Positions 16,228 through 24,279 of a stretch of 64,000 nt of DNA are shown piece by piece. Position 1 is the first letter of the stretch. The number at the start of each line of letters is the position of its first letter. Where the stretch lies: positions 62,001 to 126,000 of the forward strand of contig JAGAUA010000044.1 of assembly GCA_017847885.1 (NCBI GenBank). Direction: 5' to 3'. The translations under genes were made by a program, and so were the position numbers. This DNA is from Oscillospiraceae bacterium. Lineage in GTDB: Bacteria; Bacillota; Clostridia; Oscillospirales; Ruminococcaceae. The notes beneath the pieces are model-generated. The model made no database searches. It was not told the DNA's origin and saw nothing but the letters and a program-made list of their open reading frames with translations.

Positions 16228-18300
16228 ATGCAGATAACATTATACATGAAAGGGCTTGACTGCCCCAACTGCGCGGAAAAGATACGCGCCGAGGCGGAGA
16301 AGATACCCTTTGTCAAGGAAGCGACCATGAATTTTATGGTGAAAAAGCTGCACCTTGTTATTGTCAAGGACAGCAGCGACGCCGTACTGAAAGAGGTAAA
16401 GCGCATCACCGCCGCACTTGAACCCGATGTTGAGGTGTCTATCATGGAAAACGTCGCGCCAAGCCATGACCATGACAATGAGGACGAGGGCAGCCTGAAA
16501 TTTACTCTTGCGCGGATAATAACGGCTGCTGCGGTTTTTGCGGCAGGCATGATTTTTCGTGATACCAGCTATGCTTTGTGGATCTTCCTTGCTGCATACT
16601 TCATTATCGGTCTTGACATTCTTATTACTGCAGGAAAAAACATTCTCAAGGGCAGACCCTTTGACGAGTGCTTTCTTATGACGATAGCAACTCTCGGCGC
16701 TTTCTTTGTCGGGGAGTACCCCGAGGGCGCGGCGGTTATGATTTTGTACCAAATCGGTGAACTTTTCCAGAGCTATGCGGTGCGCCGTTCAAGGAAGAGC
16801 ATTTCCTCGCTTATGGACATACGCCCCGATTCCGCAAATTTAAAGCGTGACGGCAAGGTGGAGACAGTTCCTCCCGAAATGGTGGAAACGGGCGACATCA
16901 TCGTTGTGAAGCCGGGAGAAAAAATTCCCCTTGACGGCGTTGTGGTATCGGGTGAAAGCTCCGCAGACTGCTCCGCGCTGACGGGAGAAAGCGTTCCCGT
17001 GCAGATATCCGGCGGCTCCGAGGTAATGAGCGGCTGCGTAAATATGAGCGGCGTTATCGAGGTGCGCGTGACGAAAAAATTCAGCGAATCAACTGCGGCG
17101 AAAATTCTTGAGTTGGTTGAAAACGCCTCCGCAAAAAAGGCGCGGTCGGAGCAGTTCATCACGCGCTTTGCAAGGTGGTACACCCCATGCGTGGTTATCG
17201 CGGCGGTACTTCTTGCGGTAATACCCATACTCATAAACGGTTACGACACGCAGTATATCTACAACGCACTTTCCTTCCTTGTTGTATCCTGCCCATGCGC
17301 GCTGGTCATATCCGTACCCCTCAGCTTTTTCGGCGGTATCGGCGGCGCTTCGGCACGGGGCATACTCATCAAGGGCGGCATAACAATGGAGCAGCTTGCA
17401 GAGTGCAAGACCGTTGTGTTTGACAAGACGGGCACGCTCACCGACGGCAGCTTTGACATAACACGTATCATGCCCGTAAATCGCACGGAAAACGAACTTA
17501 TGGAACTTGCTGCGGCTGCGGAGCAAAGCTCAACTCACCCTGCCGCTTTGGCTGTAATGCGCGGATTTGACGGCATACCCCAAAAGGCGGAAATAACGGA
17601 AATCGCAGGCAGAGGAATAAAGGCGCAGACCGAAAATGCTGTGATACTTGCAGGCAGCAGAAAGCTTATGGCGGAAAACGGCATAGAAAATATACCCGAA
17701 ATTGAGTCGGCAGGAACTCTCATTTTTGTTGCGGAAAACGGGGTATACGCAGGTGCGGTTGAAATTGCCGACAAGCTCAAACCCGACGCGGCACGGGCTG
17801 TTGCCGAACTGAAAAAATCGGGCATAAAAACAGTCATGCTCACGGGCGACAGGCGTGCTGCGGCTGAAATTACAGCAAAGGCGGCAGGCATAGACGAATG
17901 GAAAGCCGAGCTTCTTCCCGACGGAAAGGTCGCTGCAATCGAGGAAATCATTTCAAGAGGCGGCAAGACCGTTTTTGTCGGCGACGGCATTAACGACGCA
18001 CCCGTACTCATGCGCGCCGACGCAGGCGTTGCAATGGGCGGAATAGGCTCCGACGCGGCAATCGAAGCGGCGGACGCGGTACTCATGACGGACGAGCCCT
18101 CAAAGCTTGCCGAGGCGATAAGGATATCCGCAAAAACCAAGTTGATAGTTATACAGAACATCGTGCTTTCCCTTGCGGTAAAGGCGGCGGTGCTTGTGCT
18201 TGCGGCGCTTGGCATAGCAACGATGTGGGCGGCGGTTTTTGCAGATGTGGGCGTATGCCTTATTGCGGTGTGCAACGCGCTTCGTGCAAGGAAGCTGTGA
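16228..18300 (+). CDS. cadA: P1B-type heavy-metal efflux ATPase (Zn/Cd/Pb)
   Basis: 690 residues. N-terminal metal-binding domain with GLDCPNC (residues 9-15); transmembrane CPC in SCPCALVISVP (near 355), phosphorylation site DKTGTLT (near 399), the HP locus THPAA (near 436) and GDGINDAP (near 585). The C-terminal helices carry the Lys and Asp (LAVK, FADVG) typical of Zn/Cd/Pb pumps. It exports divalent soft metals from the cytoplasm. Last gene of the ArsR operon. The symbol cadA is given by family resemblance; metal preference is inferred. Confidence 0.93.
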   Translation: MQITLYMKGLDCPNCAEKIRAEAEKIPFVKEATMNFMVKKLHLVIVKDSSDAVLKEVKRITAALEPDVEVSIMENVAPSHDHDNEDEGSLKFTLARIITAAAVFAAGMIFRDTSYALWIFLAAYFIIGLDILITAGKNILKGRPFDECFLMTIATLGAFFVGEYPEGAAVMILYQIGELFQSYAVRRSRKSISSLMDIRPDSANLKRDGKVETVPPEMVETGDIIVVKPGEKIPLDGVVVSGESSADCSALTGESVPVQISGGSEVMSGCVNMSGVIEVRVTKKFSESTAAKILELVENASAKKARSEQFITRFARWYTPCVVIAAVLLAVIPILINGYDTQYIYNALSFLVVSCPCALVISVPLSFFGGIGGASARGILIKGGITMEQLAECKTVVFDKTGTLTDGSFDITRIMPVNRTENELMELAAAAEQSSTHPAALAVMRGFDGIPQKAEITEIAGRGIKAQTENAVILAGSRKLMAENGIENIPEIESAGTLIFVAENGVYAGAVEIADKLKPDAARAVAELKKSGIKTVMLTGDRRAAAEITAKAAGIDEWKAELLPDGKVAAIEEIISRGGKTVFVGDGINDAPVLMRADAGVAMGGIGSDAAIEAADAVLMTDEPSKLAEAIRISAKTKLIVIQNIVLSLAVKAAVLVLAALGIATMWAAVFADVGVCLIAVCNALRARKL

Positions 18301-18304
18301 GAAA

Positions 18305-18331
18305 AAGGGAAAATCACTTTTATTTTCCTTT
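18305..18331 (+). terminator. Probable terminator of the metal-efflux operon
   Basis: Stem GGAAAAT / ATTTTCC extended by AAA/TTT pairs, 5 nt after the ATPase stop; short T-run. Confidence 0.5.
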
Positions 18332-18410
18332 CAGCGTTCTTTCATAATTTCAACACAAACCGCGGTTATAATAAAGCCATAGTCAAACAGCAAACAGCAG
18401 ACCACCCCCC

Positions 18411-18554
18411 TTCAATATATTTCCCGACGGCGCGCCGCATGGCTTCTCTCCTGCCATCGGCGCACCAACGGGAACAACCTTAAAAGTAAGCCTGCCAGCG
18501 GCGAGTGCGGCAGGAGCAAAGCTTCCGAAAAAAATAACGGAAGAATATATTTGA
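18411..18554 (+). pseudogene. Possible decayed coding fragment
   Basis: In the 550-bp convergent gap, one frame reads 47 codons without a start codon: NIFPDGAPHGFSPAIGAP and on to a stop at 18552. The wording resembles the N-terminal domain of amylase-family enzymes (SPAIGA..TGT.LKV) but is too short to be sure. A TTATAAT (18365-18371) lies upstream and a strong terminator downstream (18672), as if a transcription unit once stood here. Could be chance. Confidence 0.25.
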
Positions 18555-18671
18555 CTATCCCGGCTGTCCCTAACCCTTGAAATATCAGGCGGCGAGGGGC
18601 GGCATCCAACAGCACCTGCATTTTGCAGTTTACATATTTCATACATTCCTCAAAACATCCCCCAAACACAA

Positions 18672-18724
18672 CAGGACTTTGCAGGACATCGTTTTTATGA
18701 TGCCCTGCAAAGTCCTGCTTTTTA
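18672..18724 (+). terminator. Strong hairpin with T-run in the efflux/mntP gap
   Basis: CAGGACTTTGCAGG pairs with CCTGCAAAGTCCTG (18672-18718, with an inner CATC/GATG), followed by CTTTTT on the plus strand. Confidence 0.75.
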
Positions 18725-18753
18725 ACCAAGTCAAAATGTTTATTCAAAATTAA

Positions 18754-18827
18754 CGGGCGGCTGATAGCCGCCCCTACTGTGAAATTATGAATTTAAACAT
18801 TTTGTAGGGGCGGATATTATCCGCCCG
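18754..18827. repeat. GGGCGG/CCGCCC palindromic repeat, copy B
   Basis: Same two-hairpin layout as copy A with a different 23-nt centre. Lies between convergent genes. Confidence 0.88.
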
Positions 18828-18851
18828 ATTTAATGCAAATTGTTCCGCCAA

Positions 18852-19424
18852 TCAAAAAGCGATGATACCCAAATGCTCCAGCAGTATCTTTAAGCCGATG
18901 AGAATGAGTATCACTCCTCCTGCAAGCTCCGCTTTGCTCTTGAATTTTGCGCCAAACCTGTTACCGATAAGTACGCCGCCCAGCGAAAGTGCAAAGGTCG
19001 TTACCCCGATAAGCAGCGCCGTGGGAAGTATCCTTACATCGAGAAATGCAAATGTCACGCCTACCGCAAGAGCGTCGATGCTTGTTGCGACGGCAAGTAC
19101 CGTCAGCGCGGCAAGCCCCGTTTTCTCCGTATTGCAGGAACGCTCATCGTTCTTTTTAAACGAGCCGAGAGCCGTTTTTCCGCCGATAAAGGCAAGCAGC
19201 ACAAAGGCTGTCCAATGGTCGAACGCGCTGATTATATCAGCAAAGCCCGTGCCGAGAAGATAGCCGATAATAGGCATCGCCGCTTGGAATGATCCGAAAA
19301 AGAACGCCGTTTTGTACGCCTCGCCAAGCTTCAGCGCGCGCATATTCATGCCCCTGCATATTGACGCCGAAAACGCGTCCGCAGAAAGCCCCAGACCTAT
19401 GAGAAAAAGCTCTGCAAAGCCCAT
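18852..19424 (-). CDS. mntP: Manganese efflux pump MntP
   Basis: 190 residues, six helices as a tandem of two three-helix units. Each unit carries the family Asp motif: GLGLSADAFSASICRG near residue 10 and AVATSIDALAVGVTFAF near 110. MntP exports excess Mn2+. I start at the ATG at 19424, which has GCGGGG 8 nt upstream; the ATG seven codons earlier has no SD. It ends the leftward cluster that begins with the HAD gene, 75 nt behind flavoredoxin. No yybP-ykoY riboswitch is evident; a large palindrome is there instead. Confidence 0.92.
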   Translation of the reverse strand: MGFAELFLIGLGLSADAFSASICRGMNMRALKLGEAYKTAFFFGSFQAAMPIIGYLLGTGFADIISAFDHWTAFVLLAFIGGKTALGSFKKNDERSCNTEKTGLAALTVLAVATSIDALAVGVTFAFLDVRILPTALLIGVTTFALSLGGVLIGNRFGAKFKSKAELAGGVILILIGLKILLEHLGIIAF

Positions 19425-19447
19425 GGCAGATACCCCGCATATCATGT

Positions 19448-19487
19448 ATTGTACAAACGGCAGGACGTGCCGTACCGTTTGTACAAT
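19448..19487. promoter_or_regulatory. Long palindrome immediately upstream of mntP
   Basis: Perfect 13-bp arms ATTGTACAAACGG / CCGTTTGTACAAT with a nested stem CGGCA / TGCCG. No T-run follows, so it is not a simple terminator. Operator, mRNA stability hairpin or small mobile palindrome are possible. Confidence 0.6.
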
Positions 19488-19499
19488 TTATATGCGGAA

Positions 19500-19994
19500 T
19501 TATTTGGAGTATGCCTTCAAAATCTCGCCGATATACTGCTTGTGAATGGGGTCGCTGCCGTTCACGGGCTTTATGTCGTCGGCAAGAAGGGAAACGTCCA
19601 TGTCCTGGGCGTAAATTTTTCTGCACACAAGAATGAGGCTTGCTTCTTCAAAAGCTGTTGTTCCGTCGGTAAACAGCGGAGTAAGTCCCGTTTCCTTGAC
19701 CTTGTCGCAGCTTCTTCCCGAATTTGCGCCGCAGAAATTCAGCACGCTGCGGTACTTCTCATCGAAAAAGCTGACCGTGAAAAGGTCGTTTTTCTCCATG
19801 AATTCATAGGTGTAACGCGTAGGGCGCACTACCGTTGTAAAGGTGTTCCTGCGCCACATCACGCCCATGAAGCCCCATGAAGCGGTCATGGTGTTAAAGC
19901 CGTCCCGTTCGTTTCCGCTTGTCAGCAGGAACCATTCCTTGCCGATTTTCTCCCAAGGGTTGAAGCCCAGCTCGTTAAGTGAAATTTCTTTCAT
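19500..19994 (-). CDS. Flavin reductase-domain protein (flavoredoxin-like)
   Basis: 164 residues. FMN-binding split-barrel of the flavin reductase family: NTMTASWGFMGVMWRRN (residues 34-50), then RPTRYTYEFMEKNDLFTVSF. Members bind FMN and pass electrons or reduce flavins. It lies 20 nt after the Fic gene on the same strand with SD AAAGGAT. Partner unknown. Confidence 0.82.
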   Translation of the reverse strand: MKEISLNELGFNPWEKIGKEWFLLTSGNERDGFNTMTASWGFMGVMWRRNTFTTVVRPTRYTYEFMEKNDLFTVSFFDEKYRSVLNFCGANSGRSCDKVKETGLTPLFTDGTTAFEEASLILVCRKIYAQDMDVSLLADDIKPVNGSDPIHKQYIGEILKAYSK

Positions 19995-20014
19995 AATATC
20001 AAATCCTTTCGGTT

Positions 20015-20641
20015 TTATCTTACTCTTTTAATGCAGTATTCCGCCATAAATCCGATGATTTTTTCGTCGTCGGCGGTTTCATAAAAATCTATCAGCAAGG
20101 CTCTGAACTCTTCAAGCTTTTCAATGGGTATCTGAAAAATGCCCACATTATTTTCTATCAGCACCTTGTTTGCAATAAGCTGTGCAACGCGCTTGTTGCC
20201 GTCTGCAAATATCTGCGCTCTTACAACATAGCAAAAATATTTCAGCGCTTTCAGTTCAGCGTCATCTATCCTGCCTATCTCTTCAAGGCGGTCAATAATA
20301 TCCGCCGTATCGGGCAATTCGGGCTCCCAACTTGTGCCGCCTATCTGAACGGGAAATGTCCTTATCTCGCCGTTGTTTTGGAACAGCAATTCTCCCGCGA
20401 CCCTGTTGTACTCCCTTAAAAGCACTATATTATCAGGATAGTCAAGATTATTCAGGAGGAACTGCCATGCCCGTTTCATGTTGATAACGAACAGTACTTC
20501 CTCTGACCGTGTTTCGGTAGGCGCATTTGCAAGTATAGCTTCCGTCTTGGGAAAAGTCGTGCCAAGACCCTCAAGGTTAGCACTTTTCCATATGCTGTCT
20601 ATAAGAAGTCTTTTCGCCATTTCTATTGCAGTATCTTGCAT
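20015..20641 (-). CDS. Fic-domain protein with Gln in place of the catalytic His
   Basis: 208 residues, mostly one Fic fold. The core motif HxFx[DE]GN[KG]R appears as QIFADGNKR (near 155): the phosphate loop is intact but the catalytic His is Gln. An N-terminal inhibitory-helix motif [ST]xxxE[GN] is present as SANLEG (near 20). Normal Fic proteins transfer AMP or other phosphate-linked groups to protein hydroxyls; with Gln the activity may be lost or changed. The start at 20641 is set by GGAGA 6 nt upstream. No antitoxin-like gene is adjacent; it sits between mnmA (35-nt gap) and flavoredoxin. Confidence 0.82.
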   Translation of the reverse strand: MQDTAIEMAKRLLIDSIWKSANLEGLGTTFPKTEAILANAPTETRSEEVLFVINMKRAWQFLLNNLDYPDNIVLLREYNRVAGELLFQNNGEIRTFPVQIGGTSWEPELPDTADIIDRLEEIGRIDDAELKALKYFCYVVRAQIFADGNKRVAQLIANKVLIENNVGIFQIPIEKLEEFRALLIDFYETADDEKIIGFMAEYCIKRVR

Positions 20642-20676
20642 AAACATTCTCCATTCTAATCATTGTATGCGTGATT

Positions 20677-21741
20677 TTACAAAATCTTTCCTCCGCCCAC
20701 AACAATATCTCCGCTGTATAAAACGCACGCCTGCCCCGGAGCGGGATTTCTCACAGGCTCGCTGAAAACCACTTTCATCACGCCGTTTTCTTCTGGGTAA
20801 ACCGTTGCCTCCTGGGGCTTTGCGGAGTACCGCACCTTTGCCGTGACAAGCATAGGCTCTGCAAGGCTTTCGGCGGAGATAAGATTAACGTCCGTGAGGG
20901 AAATTTCCCTTGCCGTATACTCGCTTTCCGAAAGAGTGACCGTGTTGTCGCGGACGTTCTTACCGCAGACGTAAACGGGCTTACCAAAGGTTGCTCCAAG
21001 ACCTCTCCTCTGCCCTATGGTGTAGCGTATCAGACCGCCGTGCCTGCCGATAACATTGCCATCGATGTCCACGAAATCACCCTCGGGAAAGGTCTTTCCC
21101 GTGTAGCTTTCGATAAATTTCACGTAATCGCCGTCGGGCACAAAGCATATGTCCTGACTGTCGCGCTTCCGTGCGGTTATAAGACCGTTTTCCTCGGCAA
21201 GAGCGCGTATCTGCTGCTTATCCATATCATACAGCGGAAACAGCGTGTGTGCAAGCTGCTGCTGGGTCATGTTGTACAGAAAATAGGTCTGGTCCTTGCG
21301 CATATCCTTCGAGCAGGCAAGCAGGTAACGACCCGTGGCTTCGTCCTGCCGCACGCGCGCGTAATGCCCCGTTGCAATGCCGTCAAAGCCAAGGGTCAGA
21401 GCGCGCTCAAGCATCTTGCCGAACTTGATGTAACGGTTGCAGGAAATGCAGGGATTGGGGGTCTCGCCGCAGATATACCCCTCTGCAAATTTGTCCATTA
21501 CTTCGGTGCGGAACATATCCTTGAAGTTGAAAACGTAATGCTCGATACCAAGCTTGTAGCACACGCTCCGCGCGTCCTCAACGTCGGAAAGAGAGCAGCA
21601 GGTACGGGTCATAACGTCATTGTCCTCACCGTCGAAAAGCCGCATTGTGCAGCCGCTTACGTCATAGCCTTGTTTCAGCAGAAGCAGAGCCGCAGCGGAG
21701 CTGTCCACGCCGCCGCTCATGCCCACGAGTATCTTTTTCAT
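20677..21741 (-). CDS. mnmA: tRNA 2-thiouridine synthase MnmA
   Basis: 354 residues. PP-loop GMSGGVDSS at residues 8-16 binds ATP; Cys in TPNPCISCNRYIKFG (near 97) and Cys in DSQDICFVPDG (near 195) are the catalytic pair. It puts sulfur on U34 of tRNA-Lys, -Glu and -Gln. It follows the HAD gene by 10 nt. Confidence 0.95.
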   Translation of the reverse strand: MKKILVGMSGGVDSSAAALLLLKQGYDVSGCTMRLFDGEDNDVMTRTCCSLSDVEDARSVCYKLGIEHYVFNFKDMFRTEVMDKFAEGYICGETPNPCISCNRYIKFGKMLERALTLGFDGIATGHYARVRQDEATGRYLLACSKDMRKDQTYFLYNMTQQQLAHTLFPLYDMDKQQIRALAEENGLITARKRDSQDICFVPDGDYVKFIESYTGKTFPEGDFVDIDGNVIGRHGGLIRYTIGQRRGLGATFGKPVYVCGKNVRDNTVTLSESEYTAREISLTDVNLISAESLAEPMLVTAKVRYSAKPQEATVYPEENGVMKVVFSEPVRNPAPGQACVLYSGDIVVGGGKIL

Positions 21742-21751
21742 CGGGTTCTCC

Positions 21752-22393
21752 TTATAGTTCTCTATATGTTTTTATCGTTCTGTCGGCAGCCTTTTCTATC
21801 TGCGCAAACTCTTCCTCGCAAAGAGGGTCGTACACGCCCACAACGTAAAAGCCTGCTTTCTTTGCCGACTTTACCGCATGGATAGAGTCCTCAAAAACTG
21901 CCGTTTCAGAGGGCGCTGCGCCCAGCATTTCCGCCGCTCTTTCAAAGATAAGCGGAGACTCCTTGCCGCAGCCTACCTCGTCCGAGGTGAGGACAAATTC
22001 CATATATTCCATAAGGCCGTGGGCTTTCAGGGACTCCGCCGCAAGCTCTTTTTTGTTTGACGTTGCAACGCACATCTTTATGCCCTTGTCGTGAGCGGAA
22101 CGTATGAAATCAAGCGCGCCGTCCTTTAAGTCTATCCCGTGCAGATATTTTTCCTCGACTAATTTCAGTATTCTTTTTCCCGTTTCTTCTGGGGAAATAT
22201 CCAGACCAAAGGTGCGCACAAGATATTCGCACGCCGAGTCGAAGTGCATGGTTTTCATTGCAAAGGAGTGGCTCATGTCGTACTCATGCCCCAGCCCCGT
22301 GATGAACTCCCGGTCGGAGTCCGCCCATATGGACAGGCTGTCCAGCAGCGTGCCGTCCATATCAAAAATTATCGCGTTAATATTTTCAAGCAT
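21752..22393 (-). CDS. HAD-family phosphatase (beta-phosphoglucomutase-like)
   Basis: 213 residues. Motif I FDMDGTLLDS (nucleophile Asp near 10), motif II ATSNKK, motif III/IV around GKESP and VFEDSIHAVKSAKKAG. Subfamily IA, typically a sugar-phosphate phosphatase or mutase; substrate unknown. I start at ATG 22393 (AGGAAAG just upstream). First gene after a clear promoter, so it may head the HAD-mnmA-Fic-flavoredoxin-mntP unit. Confidence 0.88.
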   Translation of the reverse strand: MLENINAIIFDMDGTLLDSLSIWADSDREFITGLGHEYDMSHSFAMKTMHFDSACEYLVRTFGLDISPEETGKRILKLVEEKYLHGIDLKDGALDFIRSAHDKGIKMCVATSNKKELAAESLKAHGLMEYMEFVLTSDEVGCGKESPLIFERAAEMLGAAPSETAVFEDSIHAVKSAKKAGFYVVGVYDPLCEEEFAQIEKAADRTIKTYREL

Positions 22394-22428
22394 ATCTTTC
22401 CTGCCTTCTGTTTTTTGTGCATACAATT

Positions 22429-22457
22429 AGTATACCAACCTCCGACGCTTTTGTCAA
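22429..22457 (-). promoter_or_regulatory. Promoter of the HAD-mnmA cluster
   Basis: Minus strand TTGACA (22452-22457), 17 bp, TATACT (22429-22434). Confidence 0.8.
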
Positions 22458-22490
22458 CAAAGGGAGGTGGTTAAACAAGCAAATTTGCAA

Positions 22491-22510
22491 GGACGGATAT
22501 TATCCGCCCG
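22491..22510. repeat. Half copy of the GGGCGG/CCGCCC repeat
   Basis: GGACGGATATTATCCGCCCG only, the right-hand hairpin of the family, in the divergent HAD/nfeD gap. Confidence 0.75.
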
Positions 22511-22545
22511 AATTTTTACAAGTTTAACTTTAATCAAAATTTAAC

Positions 22546-22574
22546 TTGAAAAAAACATACAAGTATGGTATCAT
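22546..22574 (+). promoter_or_regulatory. Promoter of the NfeD/SPFH pair
   Basis: TTGAAA (22546-22551), 17 bp, TATCAT (22569-22574); long leader of about 115 nt follows with no clear structure. Confidence 0.65.
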
Positions 22575-22694
22575 TGGATTAAGGAAATTTGTTAAGCAAA
22601 ATTATGCTCCAAAACGCATACATATGTTGTAAAACAGATTCCGAAGATATCTGCACATACTAATTGCGGATTTTCGCGAAAGGAGGACGGCTGA

Positions 22695-23129
22695 ATGGTT
22701 GTTGTATGGATAATAGTGCTTATTGCTGCGCTTGTTATCGAAGCGGCAAGCTTTGCGCTGGTTTCGATATGGTTTGCCGCGGGCGCGCTGGGTGCGCTTA
22801 TCGCTGCCGCGCTGGGTGCAAATCTTACGGTTCAGCTTATCGTTTTCACGGTGCTTGCAGGTGCGCTTCTGTTCTTTACAAGACCGCTTCTGAAAAAGCT
22901 TATCCCCGGCAGGTATATCCCCACAAACTCGGAGCTTGAAGTTGGCAGGACGGCAGTTGTCATCGAGGAGATAAACAACGCCTCTGGCAGCGGACGAGTA
23001 AGACTTGGCGGCGTTGACTGGGCGGCATCGTCCTACGGCGGAGAAATCATTCCCGAGGGTGAGTGCGTTACGGTCACTGCGGTCTGCTCTGCAAGGCTTA
23101 CCGTAAGGAAAAACGAAGCTGACAAATAA
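22695..23129 (+). CDS. NfeD-like membrane protein
   Basis: 144 residues: two to three N-terminal helices (residues 3-65) and a C-terminal OB-fold domain (GRTAVVIEEI...GRVRLGGVDWAA...VTVTAV). This is the short NfeD form that partners SPFH proteins to organise membrane microdomains. SD AGGAGG precedes the ATG. The SPFH gene follows after 18 nt. Confidence 0.9.
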   Translation: MVVVWIIVLIAALVIEAASFALVSIWFAAGALGALIAAALGANLTVQLIVFTVLAGALLFFTRPLLKKLIPGRYIPTNSELEVGRTAVVIEEINNASGSGRVRLGGVDWAASSYGGEIIPEGECVTVTAVCSARLTVRKNEADK

Positions 23130-23147
23130 TTGAAAGGATTGGATATT

Positions 23148-24125
23148 ATGGAGTACATTTTAATCGGTCTGGCAATTCTTGCCGTTATCATTATCATTTC
23201 GGGCATCAAGTTCGTGCCCCAGGCAACGGAATACGTTGTTGAACGTCTCGGTATTTATTCGCGCTCGCTTTTTGCAGGACCCCACTATGTTATCCCTTTC
23301 ATCGAAAAGGTTGCAAAGCGCGTGTCCATAAAGGAACAGGTGGTTGACTTCAAGCCCCAGCCTGTTATTACAAAGGATAATGTAACAATGCAGATAGACA
23401 CCGTTGTGTTCTACCGCATTACCGACTCAAAGCAGTATACCTATGGCGTTGAGCGTCCCATTTCCGCTATTGAGAACCTTACCGCAACAACTCTCCGTAA
23501 CATCATCGGTGAGCTGGAGCTTGACGCAACGCTTACATCCCGTGACGTTATCAATGCAAAGATAACCTCTATCCTTGACGAAGCTACCGACCCTTGGGGT
23601 ATCAAGGTAAACCGCGTTGAGCTGAAGAATATTATTCCCCCGAGAGAAATTCAGGACTCCATGGAGCGCCAGATGAAGGCGGAGCGCGAAAGGCGTGAAA
23701 AGATACTTCAGGCAGAGGGTGAAAAGAAGTCTCAGGTGCTTGTTGCAGAGGGTGAAAAGGAGTCAAAGATACTCCGTGCGGAAGCCGAAAAGGAAGCGGA
23801 AATTCTTCGTGCCGAGGCTGAAAAGCAGGCTATGATACTCCGCGCAGACGCTGTAAGACAGCAGAAAATACTTGAAGCGCAGGGTGAAGCTGAGTCCATC
23901 GCGCTTGTTCAGAACGCCCTTGCAGACAGCCTTGTAAAGCTGAACCAGTCCAATCCCCAGGATAACGTTATCGCGCTCAAGAGCCTTGAAGCCTTTGCAA
24001 AGGCTGCGGACGGACGCGCTACAAAAATTATCATTCCCTCGGAAATTCAGGGGCTTGCAGGCATGGTGACTTCCATAAAGGAAATTGCCGCAAACAACAC
24101 TCAGCAGCCTACCTCAAAGCAGTAA
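23148..24125 (+). CDS. SPFH/stomatin-like membrane scaffold protein (QmcA type)
   Basis: 325 residues: one N-terminal helix (YILIGLAILAVIIIIS), the SPFH domain (residues 25-190, with RLGIYSRSLFAGPHYVIPF), then a coiled-coil of near-perfect repeats (AEAEKEAEILRAEAEKQ) at 190-250, and a C-terminal oligomerisation segment. Such proteins form rings around membrane proteases or enzymes. Paired with NfeD upstream, the standard arrangement. Start ATG 23148 with AAAGGATT; the ORF-opening ATG six codons before lacks an SD. Confidence 0.92.
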   Translation: MEYILIGLAILAVIIIISGIKFVPQATEYVVERLGIYSRSLFAGPHYVIPFIEKVAKRVSIKEQVVDFKPQPVITKDNVTMQIDTVVFYRITDSKQYTYGVERPISAIENLTATTLRNIIGELELDATLTSRDVINAKITSILDEATDPWGIKVNRVELKNIIPPREIQDSMERQMKAERERREKILQAEGEKKSQVLVAEGEKESKILRAEAEKEAEILRAEAEKQAMILRADAVRQQKILEAQGEAESIALVQNALADSLVKLNQSNPQDNVIALKSLEAFAKAADGRATKIIIPSEIQGLAGMVTSIKEIAANNTQQPTSKQ

Positions 24126-24133
24126 GCGCATAA

Positions 24134-24160
24134 AAAGGGTACGGAAAATCCGTACCCTTT
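24134..24160 (+). terminator. Terminator of the NfeD/SPFH operon
   Basis: AAAGGGTACGG / CCGTACCCTTT with a 5-nt loop. Confidence 0.85.
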
Positions 24161-24185
24161 CATAGTTTATCAAAAACAAAATCAA

Positions 24186-24258
24186 CGGGCGGCTGATAGC
24201 CGCCCCTACATTAAATGACGTTTTAAACCATTTTGTAGGGGCGGATATTATCCGCCCG
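24186..24258. repeat. GGGCGG/CCGCCC palindromic repeat, copy C
   Basis: Same layout as copies A and B, between the convergent SPFH and polyphosphate-kinase genes. Confidence 0.88.
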
Positions 24259-24279
24259 CTGCTCAAAAACGACTTTTTC

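Noticed and set aside
19425..19499. yybP-ykoY manganese riboswitch before mntP
   Set aside because: The gap is only 75 nt and holds a simple palindrome without the conserved internal loops of that riboswitch.
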